Assembly: GCA_963806455.1 (NCBI GenBank)
Contig: CAWDXZ010000004.1
Location: forward strand, 226,684 to 290,683
DNA from: Bog-756 sp963806455
GTDB lineage: Bacteria; Actinomycetota; Acidimicrobiia; Acidimicrobiales; RAAP-2
Direction of reading: 5' to 3'
Length of the DNA stretch: 64,000 bases
Each line of letters starts with the position of its first letter. Positions within the stretch are counted from its first letter, which is position 1. The notes beneath the pieces are model-generated. The model did no database searches. It worked only from the letters and a program-made list of their open reading frames with translations, and was not told where the DNA came from. Positions 26,708-35,409 of this stretch are shown in pieces. The position numbers and the translations under genes were made by a program.

Positions 26708-27683
26708 CCGGCGAGCCGAGGGCTTTGGTGAAGGGCAGCGGGGTGGCGTCGAGCAGGAACTCGTAGCGGCCGTCGCCGGCGCAGGCGTCGGCCAGTTCGT
26801 CGAGGAAGAAGTTCTGGCCCTGGGTCATCCCCATCTCGACGAGGTGCAGCAGATGAACGGGGAGGTAGAGCCGGTCGTCCTCGCCGGGGTAGACCTCGAG
26901 GACCATCGTGTCGGTGGCCACCGCGGCCACGTCGTGGGCGTGGAACCACGCCGCCGTCAGCATGGTCAACCCCGGGGCCGGCCAGGTGTAGGCCACGAGG
27001 TCGCGGCGGGCCGGTGCCCCTCCGAGCCCCGGGCGCCCGGGGAGGGCCAGATGGGCCGCCTGCCCGGTACGGACGAGGACGATGTCACCGGGCTCGACGG
27101 TGGTCCCGCCGAGGGCACAGGCGGCGTCGAGGTCCTCGGGGGTGATGGGGTACCCCGGCTCGAGGATCTCGAGGCCCTTGGCGCGGGGGAGGTCGAGCAG
27201 GACGCCGCGGGACACCAGCGTCTTGACCAGGTGGATCCCCAGCCTGCCCGCCCCCTCCTCGGTGACGACGGTGGCCGGGAAGCCGTTGTAGAGCGTCGCC
27301 CCCCCGGGTCCGGCCCCGTAGGACACGTGGGCCAGGCCGTCCCAGTGGGTGGCGCACTGGGTGGCCATGGTCACGACGTCCTCCGACGAGGCGATCCACT
27401 CCGGGTCGCGGCTCAGCGGGTTGTTGACCGCCACCATGGTCCGGGTCGGGTTGACCCGCCCCTCCACGAAGCCGACCTGGATGCCCTCCTCGGCCGACAG
27501 CGGGAGCCCCAGGGCGAAGGCCGTCCCCTGGCGCACCGCTGCCGCCCCCCGCCGCCTGGCCTCCCCGTCGATGAGGTTGAGGGTGCCGATCTGGTCGTCC
27601 GGCCCCCAGCGGCCCCAATTGGACACCCGGGCGGCCAATTGGGTGAACGACGAGGGAATTGACGGCGACACCGGGGTGGGCAC
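26685..27683 (-). CDS. Cyclase family protein (PF04199-type metal hydrolase)
   Basis: A 332-residue protein of the kynurenine formamidase-like cyclase family. The metal-binding motif region is TQCATHWDGLAHVSYG near residue 110. WGRWGPDDQIGTLNLI at the N-terminus and GDIVLVRTGQAAHL later are characteristic. The family hydrolyses amide, lactone or ester bonds with Zn or Mn; the substrate here is unknown. GTG 27683 was chosen because homology starts just after it; TACAAC lies 6 nt upstream as a possible -10 of a leaderless transcript. Earlier in-frame ATGs belong to low-complexity sequence. Confidence 0.82.
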   Translation of the reverse strand: MPTPVSPSIPSSFTQLAARVSNWGRWGPDDQIGTLNLIDGEARRRGAAAVRQGTAFALGLPLSAEEGIQVGFVEGRVNPTRTMVAVNNPLSRDPEWIASSEDVVTMATQCATHWDGLAHVSYGAGPGGATLYNGFPATVVTEEGAGRLGIHLVKTLVSRGVLLDLPRAKGLEILEPGYPITPEDLDAACALGGTTVEPGDIVLVRTGQAAHLALPGRPGLGGAPARRDLVAYTWPAPGLTMLTAAWFHAHDVAAVATDTMVLEVYPGEDDRLYLPVHLLHLVEMGMTQGQNFFLDELADACAGDGRYEFLLDATPLPFTKALGSPVNPVAVR

Positions 27684-27858
27684 CGACCCGTTGTACCTCA
27701 AATGGGCAACAGTTTTTCCGGATTCGGGCCGATAGATCACGCCGAGGGGATGGAGCGAGATCGCTGAGGACACCGCCACGATGACCGGAACCTGCCCGAT
27801 TGGAGACCACCGGCGTCCCCTGACAGAGTTAACGGGGCTACCAGAGGGACGCCAAACC

Positions 27859-29439
27859 GTGCACGACGAACGAGCCGACCCCGGCTCCCGCCATGGCCGG
27901 CGGGCGGACCCGGGGCCCGGCCACAACCTCAGGAGTAGAAACCGGTTCGGTCTGGGCCGTCGGACGCGCCTGGTCGGCGCCCTGGCTGTCGGCCTGATCG
28001 TGCTGGCCGCCGGTTGGTCGACCTCGCTCGAGGTGGTCAAGCCCTCGACGGCCACCGCGGCCGGGCCCAGCTCGCTCGGCGCCGTGCAGGGCGTCTACGC
28101 CGAGGACCTGGTGGCCCGGATCAACGCCGAGCGCGCCGCCCGCAGCACGGCGGGAGCACCCGTTCCCCAGCTGCAGGTGGACCCGGGGCTCGCCGCCGAC
28201 GCCCAGGCCTGGTCGGCCCACCTGGCCGCCACGGGGTCGGTGGCCGATCCCACGCTGCCGCCCTGCGGCGGGGTACCCAGCCAGGTCTGCGTCTTCGCCG
28301 CCAACTCGGGCGACAGCGGGTACGGCTACTGGCCGGGTGACGGCTCGGACGGGATGGACGGTTCGTACATGACCTCGGCCGCGCACCGCCAGAACGAGCT
28401 CGGCGCCGCCTACACCGATGTGGGCGTGGGGGTGACCTGCAGCGGCACCCAGGCGTGGACGGTTGAGCTCTTCGGGTACGCCTACGGCGACGTCCCCTCG
28501 GCCAATGCCCGCCAGGCGGCGCAGAACGCCTCGTCGGGCGACCCGGTCGGCGCCAGCCCGATCGTGGCCGGAACCCCGACCGGCGACCCGGTCTACTGCC
28601 CGGGCCAGGTCGTCGGGCCGAACGGCACCGTGACCGCCACCGGCGGGCAGTTCCGCTACCCCTTCGCCGTCCCCCCGGTGGCCGGGGAGCCCAACGGCGG
28701 CGCCGGGACGGCGGTCGGGATGGCGGCCACCGCCGATGGCAACGGGTACTGGGTGGCCCGCTCGGACGGATCGGTGTCCACCCATGGTGACGCCGTCAAC
28801 TACGGCTCGATGGCCGGGATCCCCCTCAACGCGCCGATCTCCCACATCGTCGCCACCACCGACGGCCGCGGCTACTGGCTGGTGGCCGCCGACGGCGGCA
28901 TCTTCTCCTTCGGGGACGCCCAGTTCTACGGGTCGATGGGCGGGAAGCCGCTCAACGCACCGGTGGTCGGTGTGACACCGACCCGTGACGGCCGGGGCTA
29001 CTGGCTGGTCGCCAGTGACGGCGGGGTGTTCGCCTTCGGGGACGCCGCCTTCCTCGGCTCGATGGGAGGCCGGCCTCTCAACTCGCCGGTGGTGGACATC
29101 GCCACCGATCCGGCGACCGGCGGCTACTGGCTGGTGGCCACCGACGGCGGGGTGTTCTCCTTCGGGTCGCCGTTCTACGGGTCGACCGGGAACCTGCGGC
29201 TCAACCAGCCGGTGGTGGGGATGTCGGTGGCCGGCAACGGCGCCGGGTACTGGTTCGTGGCCTCCGACGGCGGCATCTTCACCTTCGGGGGGGCGCGGTT
29301 CCAGGGGAGTGCCGGCAACCTGACGCTCAACGCCCCCGTGGTCGGGATGGCGGCCGACCCGGCCACGGGAGGCTACTGGGCGGTGGCCTCCGACGGCGGG
29401 GTGTTCTCCTACGGGGCACCCTTCGTCGGCGCCGGCTGA
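27859..29439 (+). CDS. Secreted CAP-domain protein with GYW/DGG repeats
   Basis: A 526-residue exported protein. A basic start is followed by a hydrophobic signal/anchor (LVGALAVGLIVLAAGWSTSL), then a CAP/SCP-like domain (DLVARINAERAARSTAG, LAADAQAWSAHLAATGSV, and SAAHRQNELGAAYTDVGVGV). From about residue 285 there are six repeats of about 45 residues with the core GYWLVAxDGGxFxFGDAxFYGSMGG. These probably fold as beta-propeller-like blades (inference). The same repeats occur in the CHAP protein at 41353. GTG 27859 is preferred; an in-frame ATG at 27781 has no support. Probably a cell-wall or extracellular protein. Confidence 0.8.
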   Translation: MHDERADPGSRHGRRADPGPGHNLRSRNRFGLGRRTRLVGALAVGLIVLAAGWSTSLEVVKPSTATAAGPSSLGAVQGVYAEDLVARINAERAARSTAGAPVPQLQVDPGLAADAQAWSAHLAATGSVADPTLPPCGGVPSQVCVFAANSGDSGYGYWPGDGSDGMDGSYMTSAAHRQNELGAAYTDVGVGVTCSGTQAWTVELFGYAYGDVPSANARQAAQNASSGDPVGASPIVAGTPTGDPVYCPGQVVGPNGTVTATGGQFRYPFAVPPVAGEPNGGAGTAVGMAATADGNGYWVARSDGSVSTHGDAVNYGSMAGIPLNAPISHIVATTDGRGYWLVAADGGIFSFGDAQFYGSMGGKPLNAPVVGVTPTRDGRGYWLVASDGGVFAFGDAAFLGSMGGRPLNSPVVDIATDPATGGYWLVATDGGVFSFGSPFYGSTGNLRLNQPVVGMSVAGNGAGYWFVASDGGIFTFGGARFQGSAGNLTLNAPVVGMAADPATGGYWAVASDGGVFSYGAPFVGAG

Positions 29440-29451
29440 GCCCGCCCTCCG

Positions 29452-29483
29452 GAGCCGGCCGGGCCGCGACGAGGGGCCGGCTC
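29452..29483. terminator. Bidirectional stem-loop terminator
   Basis: GAGCCGGCC (29452-29460) pairs perfectly with GGCCGGCTC (29475-29483) around a 14-nt loop. It lies in the 81-bp gap between convergent genes. Confidence 0.6.
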
Positions 29484-29520
29484 GCCGGCCCCGGACGTCG
29501 GGCGGCCCCGGCCCGGGCGT

Positions 29521-30990
29521 TCAGCCGGCCCAGATGATCGACTGCATCTCCGAATAGGCCTCGAGGCTGTAGTCGCCGCCGTCCCGCCCGATTCCGCTCA
29601 TCTTGAACCCGCCGAAGGGCGCGTCCATGTTGCGCTGGGCGGTGTTGATCCCGACGTGCCCCGACCGGAGCTGCTTGGCCACCCGGAAGGCCCGGGCCGT
29701 GTCACCGGAGAAGACGTAGTCGTACAGGCCGAACGGCGAGTCGTTGGCGATGGCGATGCCCTCGTCCTCGTCGTCGAAGGGGATGGCCACCACCACGGGG
29801 CCGAAGATCTCCTCGCGGGCCACCTTCATGTGGTTGTCGCCGGTGATGAGCGTCGGCTCCACGTAGTAGCCCACCTCCAGGTGCTCGGGGCGGTCGCCGC
29901 CCACCACCACCTCGCCCTCCTGGCGCCCGCTGTCGATGTGGTCGAGCACCCGCTGGCGCTGGGGGGCCGAGATCAGGGGCCCGACCACCGTCGCCGGCTC
30001 GGTGGGGTCGCCGACCTTGAGGCGGCCGGCGAAGGCCGACAGCCCGGCGACCACCTGGTCGAAGAGGCTGCGGTGGACGACCGCCCGGGTGGGGGCGGTG
30101 CAGATCTGGCCGGAGTGGAAGGCCCAGGTCGAGCCGATGGCCGTGACTACCGACTTGATGTCGGCGTCCTCGAAGACCACGGCCGCCCCCTTCCCCCCGA
30201 GCTCCATCAGCATCCGCTTCATGCCCGGAGCGCCGGCGGCGGCGATCTGCTGTCCCACGGCCGTGGACCCGGTGAAGGACACCATGTCGACAGCGGGGGA
30301 GGTGGTGAGGGCGGCCGCCGGCTCGGGACCCCGGCTGTTGACCAGGTTGACCACCCCCGGTGGGAACCCGACCTGTTCGAGGACCCGGGCCAGTTCCACG
30401 ATGGCCAGCGGGTCCTGGGGGGCGGGCTTCATGATCACCGTGTTGCCCATGGCCAGGGCGGGGGCGACCTTGCCGGCCATGTTGGTCAGGGGGAAGTTGT
30501 AGCTGGCGATGGCCGCCACCACGCCGACCGGCTGGCGGTAGGCCAGCGCACTGATCAGGCCACCGGGCGCCAACGGGGTGGCGGCGGTGGCGATGGGCGG
30601 CAGCATCGACTCCTGGACGTGACGGATGTCGCGGGAGTACCGATCGAACCGGTCGGCGCACACCGGGACCTGCATCCGCGATCCCACCGAGGCGGTGGCC
30701 CCGGTTTCGGCGATGACCAGGGGCACGAGATCCTCGTTCTTGGCTCGGATGGCGGCCGAGGCCGCCTTGAGCAGGGCCAGCCGCTCCTCGGCGGGCGTGG
30801 CCGCCCAGCCGGGCAGGGCGTCGCGAGCTGCCTCGGCCGCGCGCTCGGCGTCGCTCACCGACGCGTCGGGCGCCTGGCCGACCACCTGCTCGGTGGCGGG
30901 GTTGACGATGTCGTAGGTGCCGTTGCCGGGCTCGACCCACTTGCCGCCGATGAACAGCCGGGTCTCGTCCCTGGTGATCTGGCTACCCAT
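29521..30990 (-). CDS. NAD(P)-dependent aldehyde dehydrogenase
   Basis: A 489-residue ALDH that oxidises an aldehyde to the acid. The catalytic Glu lies in MELGGKGAAVV near 260 and the catalytic Cys in SGQICTAPTR near 297. The cofactor site VIMKPAPQDPLAIVELA and the C-terminal PFGGFKMSGIGRDGG are intact. ATG 30990 has an AAGGGGA site 8 nt upstream. A palindromic operator (site 2, 31072-31086) lies 82 bp upstream. The substrate is unknown; catabolic context. Confidence 0.93.
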   Translation of the reverse strand: MGSQITRDETRLFIGGKWVEPGNGTYDIVNPATEQVVGQAPDASVSDAERAAEAARDALPGWAATPAEERLALLKAASAAIRAKNEDLVPLVIAETGATASVGSRMQVPVCADRFDRYSRDIRHVQESMLPPIATAATPLAPGGLISALAYRQPVGVVAAIASYNFPLTNMAGKVAPALAMGNTVIMKPAPQDPLAIVELARVLEQVGFPPGVVNLVNSRGPEPAAALTTSPAVDMVSFTGSTAVGQQIAAAGAPGMKRMLMELGGKGAAVVFEDADIKSVVTAIGSTWAFHSGQICTAPTRAVVHRSLFDQVVAGLSAFAGRLKVGDPTEPATVVGPLISAPQRQRVLDHIDSGRQEGEVVVGGDRPEHLEVGYYVEPTLITGDNHMKVAREEIFGPVVVAIPFDDEDEGIAIANDSPFGLYDYVFSGDTARAFRVAKQLRSGHVGINTAQRNMDAPFGGFKMSGIGRDGGDYSLEAYSEMQSIIWAG

Positions 30991-31071
30991 GGTGGGTCCC
31001 CTTTCGCGATGGTGCGCCGCCCCCCAACGGGACGGGTTTCGGGCGTGGTCGGCCGCAGTGTCCCCGAGAGT

Positions 31072-31086
31072 CTGACGGCGCGTCAG
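31072..31086. promoter_or_regulatory. Palindromic operator, site 2
   Basis: CTGACGGCGCGTCAG is a perfect inverted repeat (CTGACG/CGTCAG, 3-nt centre) upstream of the aldehyde dehydrogenase gene. It shares the 15-bp layout of sites at 25819, 32925, 38934 and 54923. Confidence 0.65.
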
Positions 31087-31116
31087 CAGTGTAGGTTCCC
31101 GGGTTCCCGCCGGGGG

Positions 31117-32850
31117 TCAGGCCCCGGACGGCACGGGCTCGACCGTGGCCGTGTCCCGCCCCGACCGCAGCAACGTGCCGGGGAGGTTGCCGGTGGCCTT
31201 GCCGTCCACGATGGTCTCGACGCCGTTGACCAGCACCCGCACCACACCGGTGGCCTCGGCCACCAATCGCGGGCTGCCGCCGGGTAGGTCGTTCACCAAG
31301 GTGGCGGGCTCCGACCCGACGGTCTCGGGGTCGAACACGAACAGATCGGCCCGGTACCCCTCGGCCAGCCGGCCACGGTCGCAGAGCCCGAAGAGCTCGG
31401 CCGGTGCCTCGGTCATCAGCTGGACGGCCCGCTCCAGCGGCACCAGCTTGCGCTTGCGCAGGCAGTCCCCGAGGAACGACGTCGGGTAGTTGGAGCCGCA
31501 CATCCGGTCGAGGTGGGCCCCGGCGTCGGAGCCGCCCACCATGGCGCCCGGGTCGTTCCACACCTCGACGCGCGCCTGCCACGAGGCGTCGTCGCCGTCG
31601 GACGCCTTGGGCCACAGCACGGTCCGGAGGTCGTCGGCGATGACCAGGTCGAGCAGGGCGTCGAAGGGGGGCTTGCCCTGCTCGGCGGCGATCGAGCCCA
31701 CGTCGCGCCAGCGCAGGTGGTCGTTCTCGGGGGCGAACGTGTCCCCGATGATGTAGTTGGCCCAATGGGAGAGACGGCGGAAGACACCCGCCCCCTCGGA
31801 GTGGGCCAGCTCGTCCAGGTGGAGGCGGACATCCGGGTCGCGGAGCTTCTCGATGCGCTCGGCCGGTGGGAGCCCCATGACGTCGCCCCATCCCGGGATG
31901 AGGAAGAGGGCGCAGTGGGTCCGGAAGCTCATGTTCATGGGCACCAGGGTGGGCATGGTGAGCGCCACGATCCGCCCGCCCGCCGCCGCCGCCCTGGCCG
32001 AAGCCTCGAGCTGGCGCCTGGTCTTGTCGGGCGTGCGCGAGTCCACGGTGAGCAGGTTCCAGTTGAGCGGGCGCTGCGCGGTGGTGGTCATGGCCACCAT
32101 GAGGTCGATCTCGTCGTCGCTGAAGGTGTCGAGACATCCGTCGGTGATGTACTCGAGGGTGGTGCCCGGGTGGTCGCGGACCACCTCGCAGAAGGCCAGC
32201 ATCTCGCGGCGGTCGGCGTGCCGGGAGGAGATGGGATTGCCGTCGCCGTCGGAGTGGGTCCGGGACTGGGACGACGAGAACCCGAGGCCCCCGGCCTCGA
32301 TCGACTCGGCCAGCAACCGGGCCATGGCCTCCCGCTCGCGGTCGGAAGCGACCTCGGCGCCACGCTCGGGCCCCATCACCCACCGGCGCAACGCGCAGTG
32401 CCCGACCAGGAACCCGGCATTGACTCCGAGGTTTCCTTCCAGCCGGCCGAGATACTCGCCGAAGCTGGTCCAGTCCCACGTGATGCCGTCCTCCAGCGCC
32501 ACGAGCGGCATGCCCTCGACTTTCGCCATCATGCGGCGGATGTAGTCGTGGTCCGCGGCCTTGATGGGGGCCAGCGTGAAGCCGCAGTTGCCTCCGATGA
32601 CGGTGGTCACCCCGTGCAGGTTGGACGGCGACGCCGTCGGGTCCCAGAACAGCTGGGCGTCGTAGTGGGTGTGGGGGTCGATGATCCCCGGCGCCACCAC
32701 CAGGCCCTCGGCGTCGAGCTCGGTGGCCCCGCCCCCCTCGACCTGTCCGACGGCCACGATGCGTCCGTCTCGCACGCCGACGTCGGCCCGGCGGCCCGGC
32801 CTCCCGGTCCCGTCGACGACCAGTCCGTTGCGGATCACGTAGTCGAGCAT
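31117..32850 (-). CDS. Amidohydrolase, N-acyl-D-amino-acid deacylase-like
   Basis: A 577-residue metal-dependent hydrolase. It has the N-terminal composite domain (YVIRNGLVVDGTGRPGRRAD), the metal site APGIIDPHTHYDAQLFWDP near 60, and a C-terminal GRLAEGYRADLFVFDPETV return strand. GGSDAGAHLD near 435 holds the conserved Asp. D-aminoacylases and hydantoinase-like enzymes share this plan; the true substrate is unknown. ATG 32850 has a GGAGGAA site. Site 3 of the shared operator lies 74 bp upstream. Confidence 0.85.
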   Translation of the reverse strand: MLDYVIRNGLVVDGTGRPGRRADVGVRDGRIVAVGQVEGGGATELDAEGLVVAPGIIDPHTHYDAQLFWDPTASPSNLHGVTTVIGGNCGFTLAPIKAADHDYIRRMMAKVEGMPLVALEDGITWDWTSFGEYLGRLEGNLGVNAGFLVGHCALRRWVMGPERGAEVASDREREAMARLLAESIEAGGLGFSSSQSRTHSDGDGNPISSRHADRREMLAFCEVVRDHPGTTLEYITDGCLDTFSDDEIDLMVAMTTTAQRPLNWNLLTVDSRTPDKTRRQLEASARAAAAGGRIVALTMPTLVPMNMSFRTHCALFLIPGWGDVMGLPPAERIEKLRDPDVRLHLDELAHSEGAGVFRRLSHWANYIIGDTFAPENDHLRWRDVGSIAAEQGKPPFDALLDLVIADDLRTVLWPKASDGDDASWQARVEVWNDPGAMVGGSDAGAHLDRMCGSNYPTSFLGDCLRKRKLVPLERAVQLMTEAPAELFGLCDRGRLAEGYRADLFVFDPETVGSEPATLVNDLPGGSPRLVAEATGVVRVLVNGVETIVDGKATGNLPGTLLRSGRDTATVEPVPSGA

Positions 32851-32922
32851 GTGTGGTTCCTCCGTCGCCGTGGCTGGGATGCCCCGCTCGGCCTCCCGCT
32901 CCGACCTGGGGTGCGGCAACCG

Positions 32923-32941
32923 AACTGACAGGGCGTCAGTT
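32923..32941. promoter_or_regulatory. Palindromic operator, site 3
   Basis: AACTGAC and GTCAGTT are perfect 7-bp arms around AGGGC; the core CTGACAGGGCGTCAG is at 32925-32939. It lies in the divergent promoter region of the amidohydrolase (minus) and the MscS gene (plus). Confidence 0.65.
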
Positions 32942-32990
32942 TACGGCAGGGTCGACCCACCGGTGGGGCCGGTCTGCCCCGGGCAGGTGG

Positions 32991-33863
32991 GTGGTAGCTT
33001 TCCGGGGCATTCACCCCACTTGGTTCCAGAACCACCTCCTCCCGGTCATCGTCCTGGTACTGGGCGCCGGGCTCCTCGTGCGGTTCGCCCACTGGGTGGG
33101 AGCACGTCGGCGCCGGTGGATCGACCTCCAGATCCGCCTCCAGATCGAGTCGGGCGCGGTGGCCGCCGAGGGCCTCAAGCGGTCCCGGGCCGTCAGCCAG
33201 GCCCTGGAGTGGGCCACCGTGGCCCTCGTCTACTTCATCGCCGGCATCCTCGCCTTCGACCGGCTGGGCATCCCCCTGACCACCCTGGTGGCCCCGGCCA
33301 CCGTGATCGGCATCGGACTGGGGTTCGGGGCCCAGCAGATGGTGGGAGACCTGCTCTCGGGGTTCTTCCTGCTGGCCGAGCACCAGTTCGCCTTCGGCGA
33401 CGTGATCCGGCTGTCGGTGCCCGGCCAGACCTCCGGCATCACCGGCACCGTCGAGGAGCTCACCCTACGGGTCACCAAGCTGCGCACGGCGCAGGGAGAG
33501 CTGGTGGTGGTGCCCAACAGCGCCCTCCGCCAGGTCACCAACCTGTCGAAGGACTGGTCGAGGGCGGTGATCGACATCCCCGTGGCCGTCTCCGAGGACC
33601 TGGCTCGGGTCACCGCCACCCTGAAGGACGTGGTCGACTCGATGGCCGGCGACCCGAGCTGGAGCGGACTGCTCCTCGGCGCCCCGATCGTCGCCGGGGT
33701 CGAGACCATCGACGTGGGGTTCGTCCAGCTCCGGCTCATCGCCCGCACCCTTCCCGGCCGCCAGTTCGAGGTGGCCCGCGAGATCCGACTGCGGGCGGCC
33801 ACCGCACTGCGCGCCGCCGGCATCACCTCGCCGAGCATCGGCGACAGCGCGGCCGCCACCTGA
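32991..33863 (+). CDS. Small-conductance mechanosensitive channel (MscS family)
   Basis: A 290-residue membrane channel that opens under membrane tension to relieve osmotic stress. Three helices are visible: LLPVIVLVLGAGLLVRFAHW, ATVALVYFIAGILAFDRL, and the pore-lining helix with IGIGLGFGAQQMVGDLLSG. The cytoplasmic beta domain follows (GTVEELTLRVTKLRTAQGE, VVVPNSALRQVTNLSKDWSR). GTG 32991 is preferred because it starts just before helix 1. It overlaps the next gene by 1 nt (TGATG). Confidence 0.87.
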   Translation: MVAFRGIHPTWFQNHLLPVIVLVLGAGLLVRFAHWVGARRRRWIDLQIRLQIESGAVAAEGLKRSRAVSQALEWATVALVYFIAGILAFDRLGIPLTTLVAPATVIGIGLGFGAQQMVGDLLSGFFLLAEHQFAFGDVIRLSVPGQTSGITGTVEELTLRVTKLRTAQGELVVVPNSALRQVTNLSKDWSRAVIDIPVAVSEDLARVTATLKDVVDSMAGDPSWSGLLLGAPIVAGVETIDVGFVQLRLIARTLPGRQFEVAREIRLRAATALRAAGITSPSIGDSAAAT

Positions 33864-34387
33864 TGGACGACGCCTCCGACGACCAGGGGACGGTCGCGTC
33901 CGACGACGAGCGGCGCGACGCGACCGGGGAGCTCGAGCCCGCCCGTCGTCCCGAGGATCGGCGCCAGAGCCCGCTGGCCGGCTTCATGTCGGTGCCGGTG
34001 CACCCCCGCTTCCCCCTCCGGCGCTCCACGGTGCTCATGGCGGTGGCCTTCGCCGGCTCCGCCACGCTGCTCTGGCTGTACCCGCCCGAGAGCACGCCCA
34101 CCCCCACCTCCTCGGTGGTCCCGGCCGCCCCCACCACGACGCCCACCACCGTCCCCCCGACGACGTCCACCACCCACCCGGCCCCCACAACGACGAACCC
34201 GGCGACCACTTCGACCAGCTCGAGCGGCTCGTCGAGCACGTCGAGCACCGCCGTGCGTGGTACCTCCGGGTCGACCACGACCACGTCCACGGCGCCGGGT
34301 GTGCAGGGGTCGGGCCCCGGCTCCCCGACGACGACCACGGGGAGCGGGCTGCGGACGAGCCCCACCTCCACCCCGACCGGGCCCTGA
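33863..34387 (+). CDS. Single-pass membrane protein with Thr/Pro/Ser-rich tail
   Basis: A 174-residue protein: an acidic cytoplasmic N-terminus (about 55 residues), one helix (STVLMAVAFAGSATLLWLY), then an extracellular low-complexity Thr/Pro/Ser tail of about 100 residues. It has no domain I recognise. It is translationally coupled to the MscS gene by TGATG. The tail resembles wall-spanning or glycosylated linkers (inference). Confidence 0.6.
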   Translation: MDDASDDQGTVASDDERRDATGELEPARRPEDRRQSPLAGFMSVPVHPRFPLRRSTVLMAVAFAGSATLLWLYPPESTPTPTSSVVPAAPTTTPTTVPPTTSTTHPAPTTTNPATTSTSSSGSSSTSSTAVRGTSGSTTTTSTAPGVQGSGPGSPTTTTGSGLRTSPTSTPTGP

Positions 34388-34388
34388 G

Positions 34389-34409
34389 CCCGGCCCGGTA
34401 CGGGCCGGG
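34389..34409. terminator. Stem-loop terminator
   Basis: CCCGGCCCG (34389-34397) and CGGGCCGGG (34401-34409) form a perfect 9-bp stem with a 3-nt loop between convergent genes. Confidence 0.6.
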
Positions 34410-34427
34410 GAGCGGGCGGACCGGCCG

Positions 34428-35399
34428 TCAGCCGTCGACCAGAGGGGCCACGTCGCGACCGAAGGCGGCGATCTGGTCGCAGAGCTCCCCGCACGAGCGG
34501 GACGGGAACCGCACCTGGACCTGGCCCACCCCGGCATCGGCGAAGGTGCGCAGGTACTCGGCCACCTGCTCGGGAGGGCCGGACACCGTACCCTTCGGCA
34601 GGTCGAGCCCGGCCGGAGGCCCGACAAAGAGGAAGTCACTGATGCCCCCGACGTCGATCGGCGCACCGGGTCGGTGCTCGTCCCGGAGCCGCCGCAGCAT
34701 GGACAGCAGTTCGAGGTCGGGGCCGAGGGATTGCGGCAGCCACCCGTCGGCGAACCGGGCGGCGCGCCGGAGGGCGGCCGGCGACGACCCCCCGACCCAG
34801 ATCGGCGGTCGCGGCGACTGCACGGGCCTCGGCCCGAGCCCCAGGCCCGACGCCGGCCACCGGGGGCCGCCGAGCACCGGGAACTCGTGGACCAGGCCCT
34901 CGGCCAGGCCGCTGATGGCTTCGTCCGTGGCGGCGCCGCGGTGGTCGAACTCCGGCCCCATCTGCTCGAATTCCTCGGCCACGTGACCGGCGCCCACCCC
35001 GCAGATCACCCGTCCGCCGGAGAGAGTGTCCAGGGTGGCGAACTCCTTGGCCGCACGGAGCGGGTGGCGGAGGGCGATGACGTAGATGTGGGAGAGCAGC
35101 CGGATGTGGCTGGTCACGCCGGCCAGCCAGCCGAGCGTGGCCACCGTGTCGTACCAGGTGGTCCCCATGGCTCCGCTCAGGCGCTCGGGTATGAAGGTGT
35201 GGTCGCACACGCCGACGTAGAAGAACCCGGCCGCCTCGCAGGCCCGGGCCACCGTGCCCAGCTCGTCGGGCCCGGCCGTCGCCTCCCAGGGCTGGACGTA
35301 GATCGTCGACTGGGACTGGATGGGGAGCTGCATCCCGAACACCGTGCGGCCCTCGGGAAGGACGGTGACGACGTCTGCGGGCGGGGCCGGGGATGCCAT
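34428..35399 (-). CDS. LLM-class F420-dependent oxidoreductase
   Basis: A 323-residue luciferase-like protein. Family marks are FFYVGVCDHTFIPERLSG, IRLLSHIYVIALRHPLRAA, LDTLSGGRVICGVGAGHVAE and PPIWVGGSSPAALRRAAR. It is the last gene of a four-gene unit (amidohydrolase, two acyl-CoA dehydrogenases, then this), 10 bp after the small FadE. It may perform an F420H2-dependent reduction or oxidation on the pathway intermediate (inference). Confidence 0.82.
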   Translation of the reverse strand: MASPAPPADVVTVLPEGRTVFGMQLPIQSQSTIYVQPWEATAGPDELGTVARACEAAGFFYVGVCDHTFIPERLSGAMGTTWYDTVATLGWLAGVTSHIRLLSHIYVIALRHPLRAAKEFATLDTLSGGRVICGVGAGHVAEEFEQMGPEFDHRGAATDEAISGLAEGLVHEFPVLGGPRWPASGLGLGPRPVQSPRPPIWVGGSSPAALRRAARFADGWLPQSLGPDLELLSMLRRLRDEHRPGAPIDVGGISDFLFVGPPAGLDLPKGTVSGPPEQVAEYLRTFADAGVGQVQVRFPSRSCGELCDQIAAFGRDVAPLVDG

Positions 35400-35409
35400 C
35401 GGGGCCACG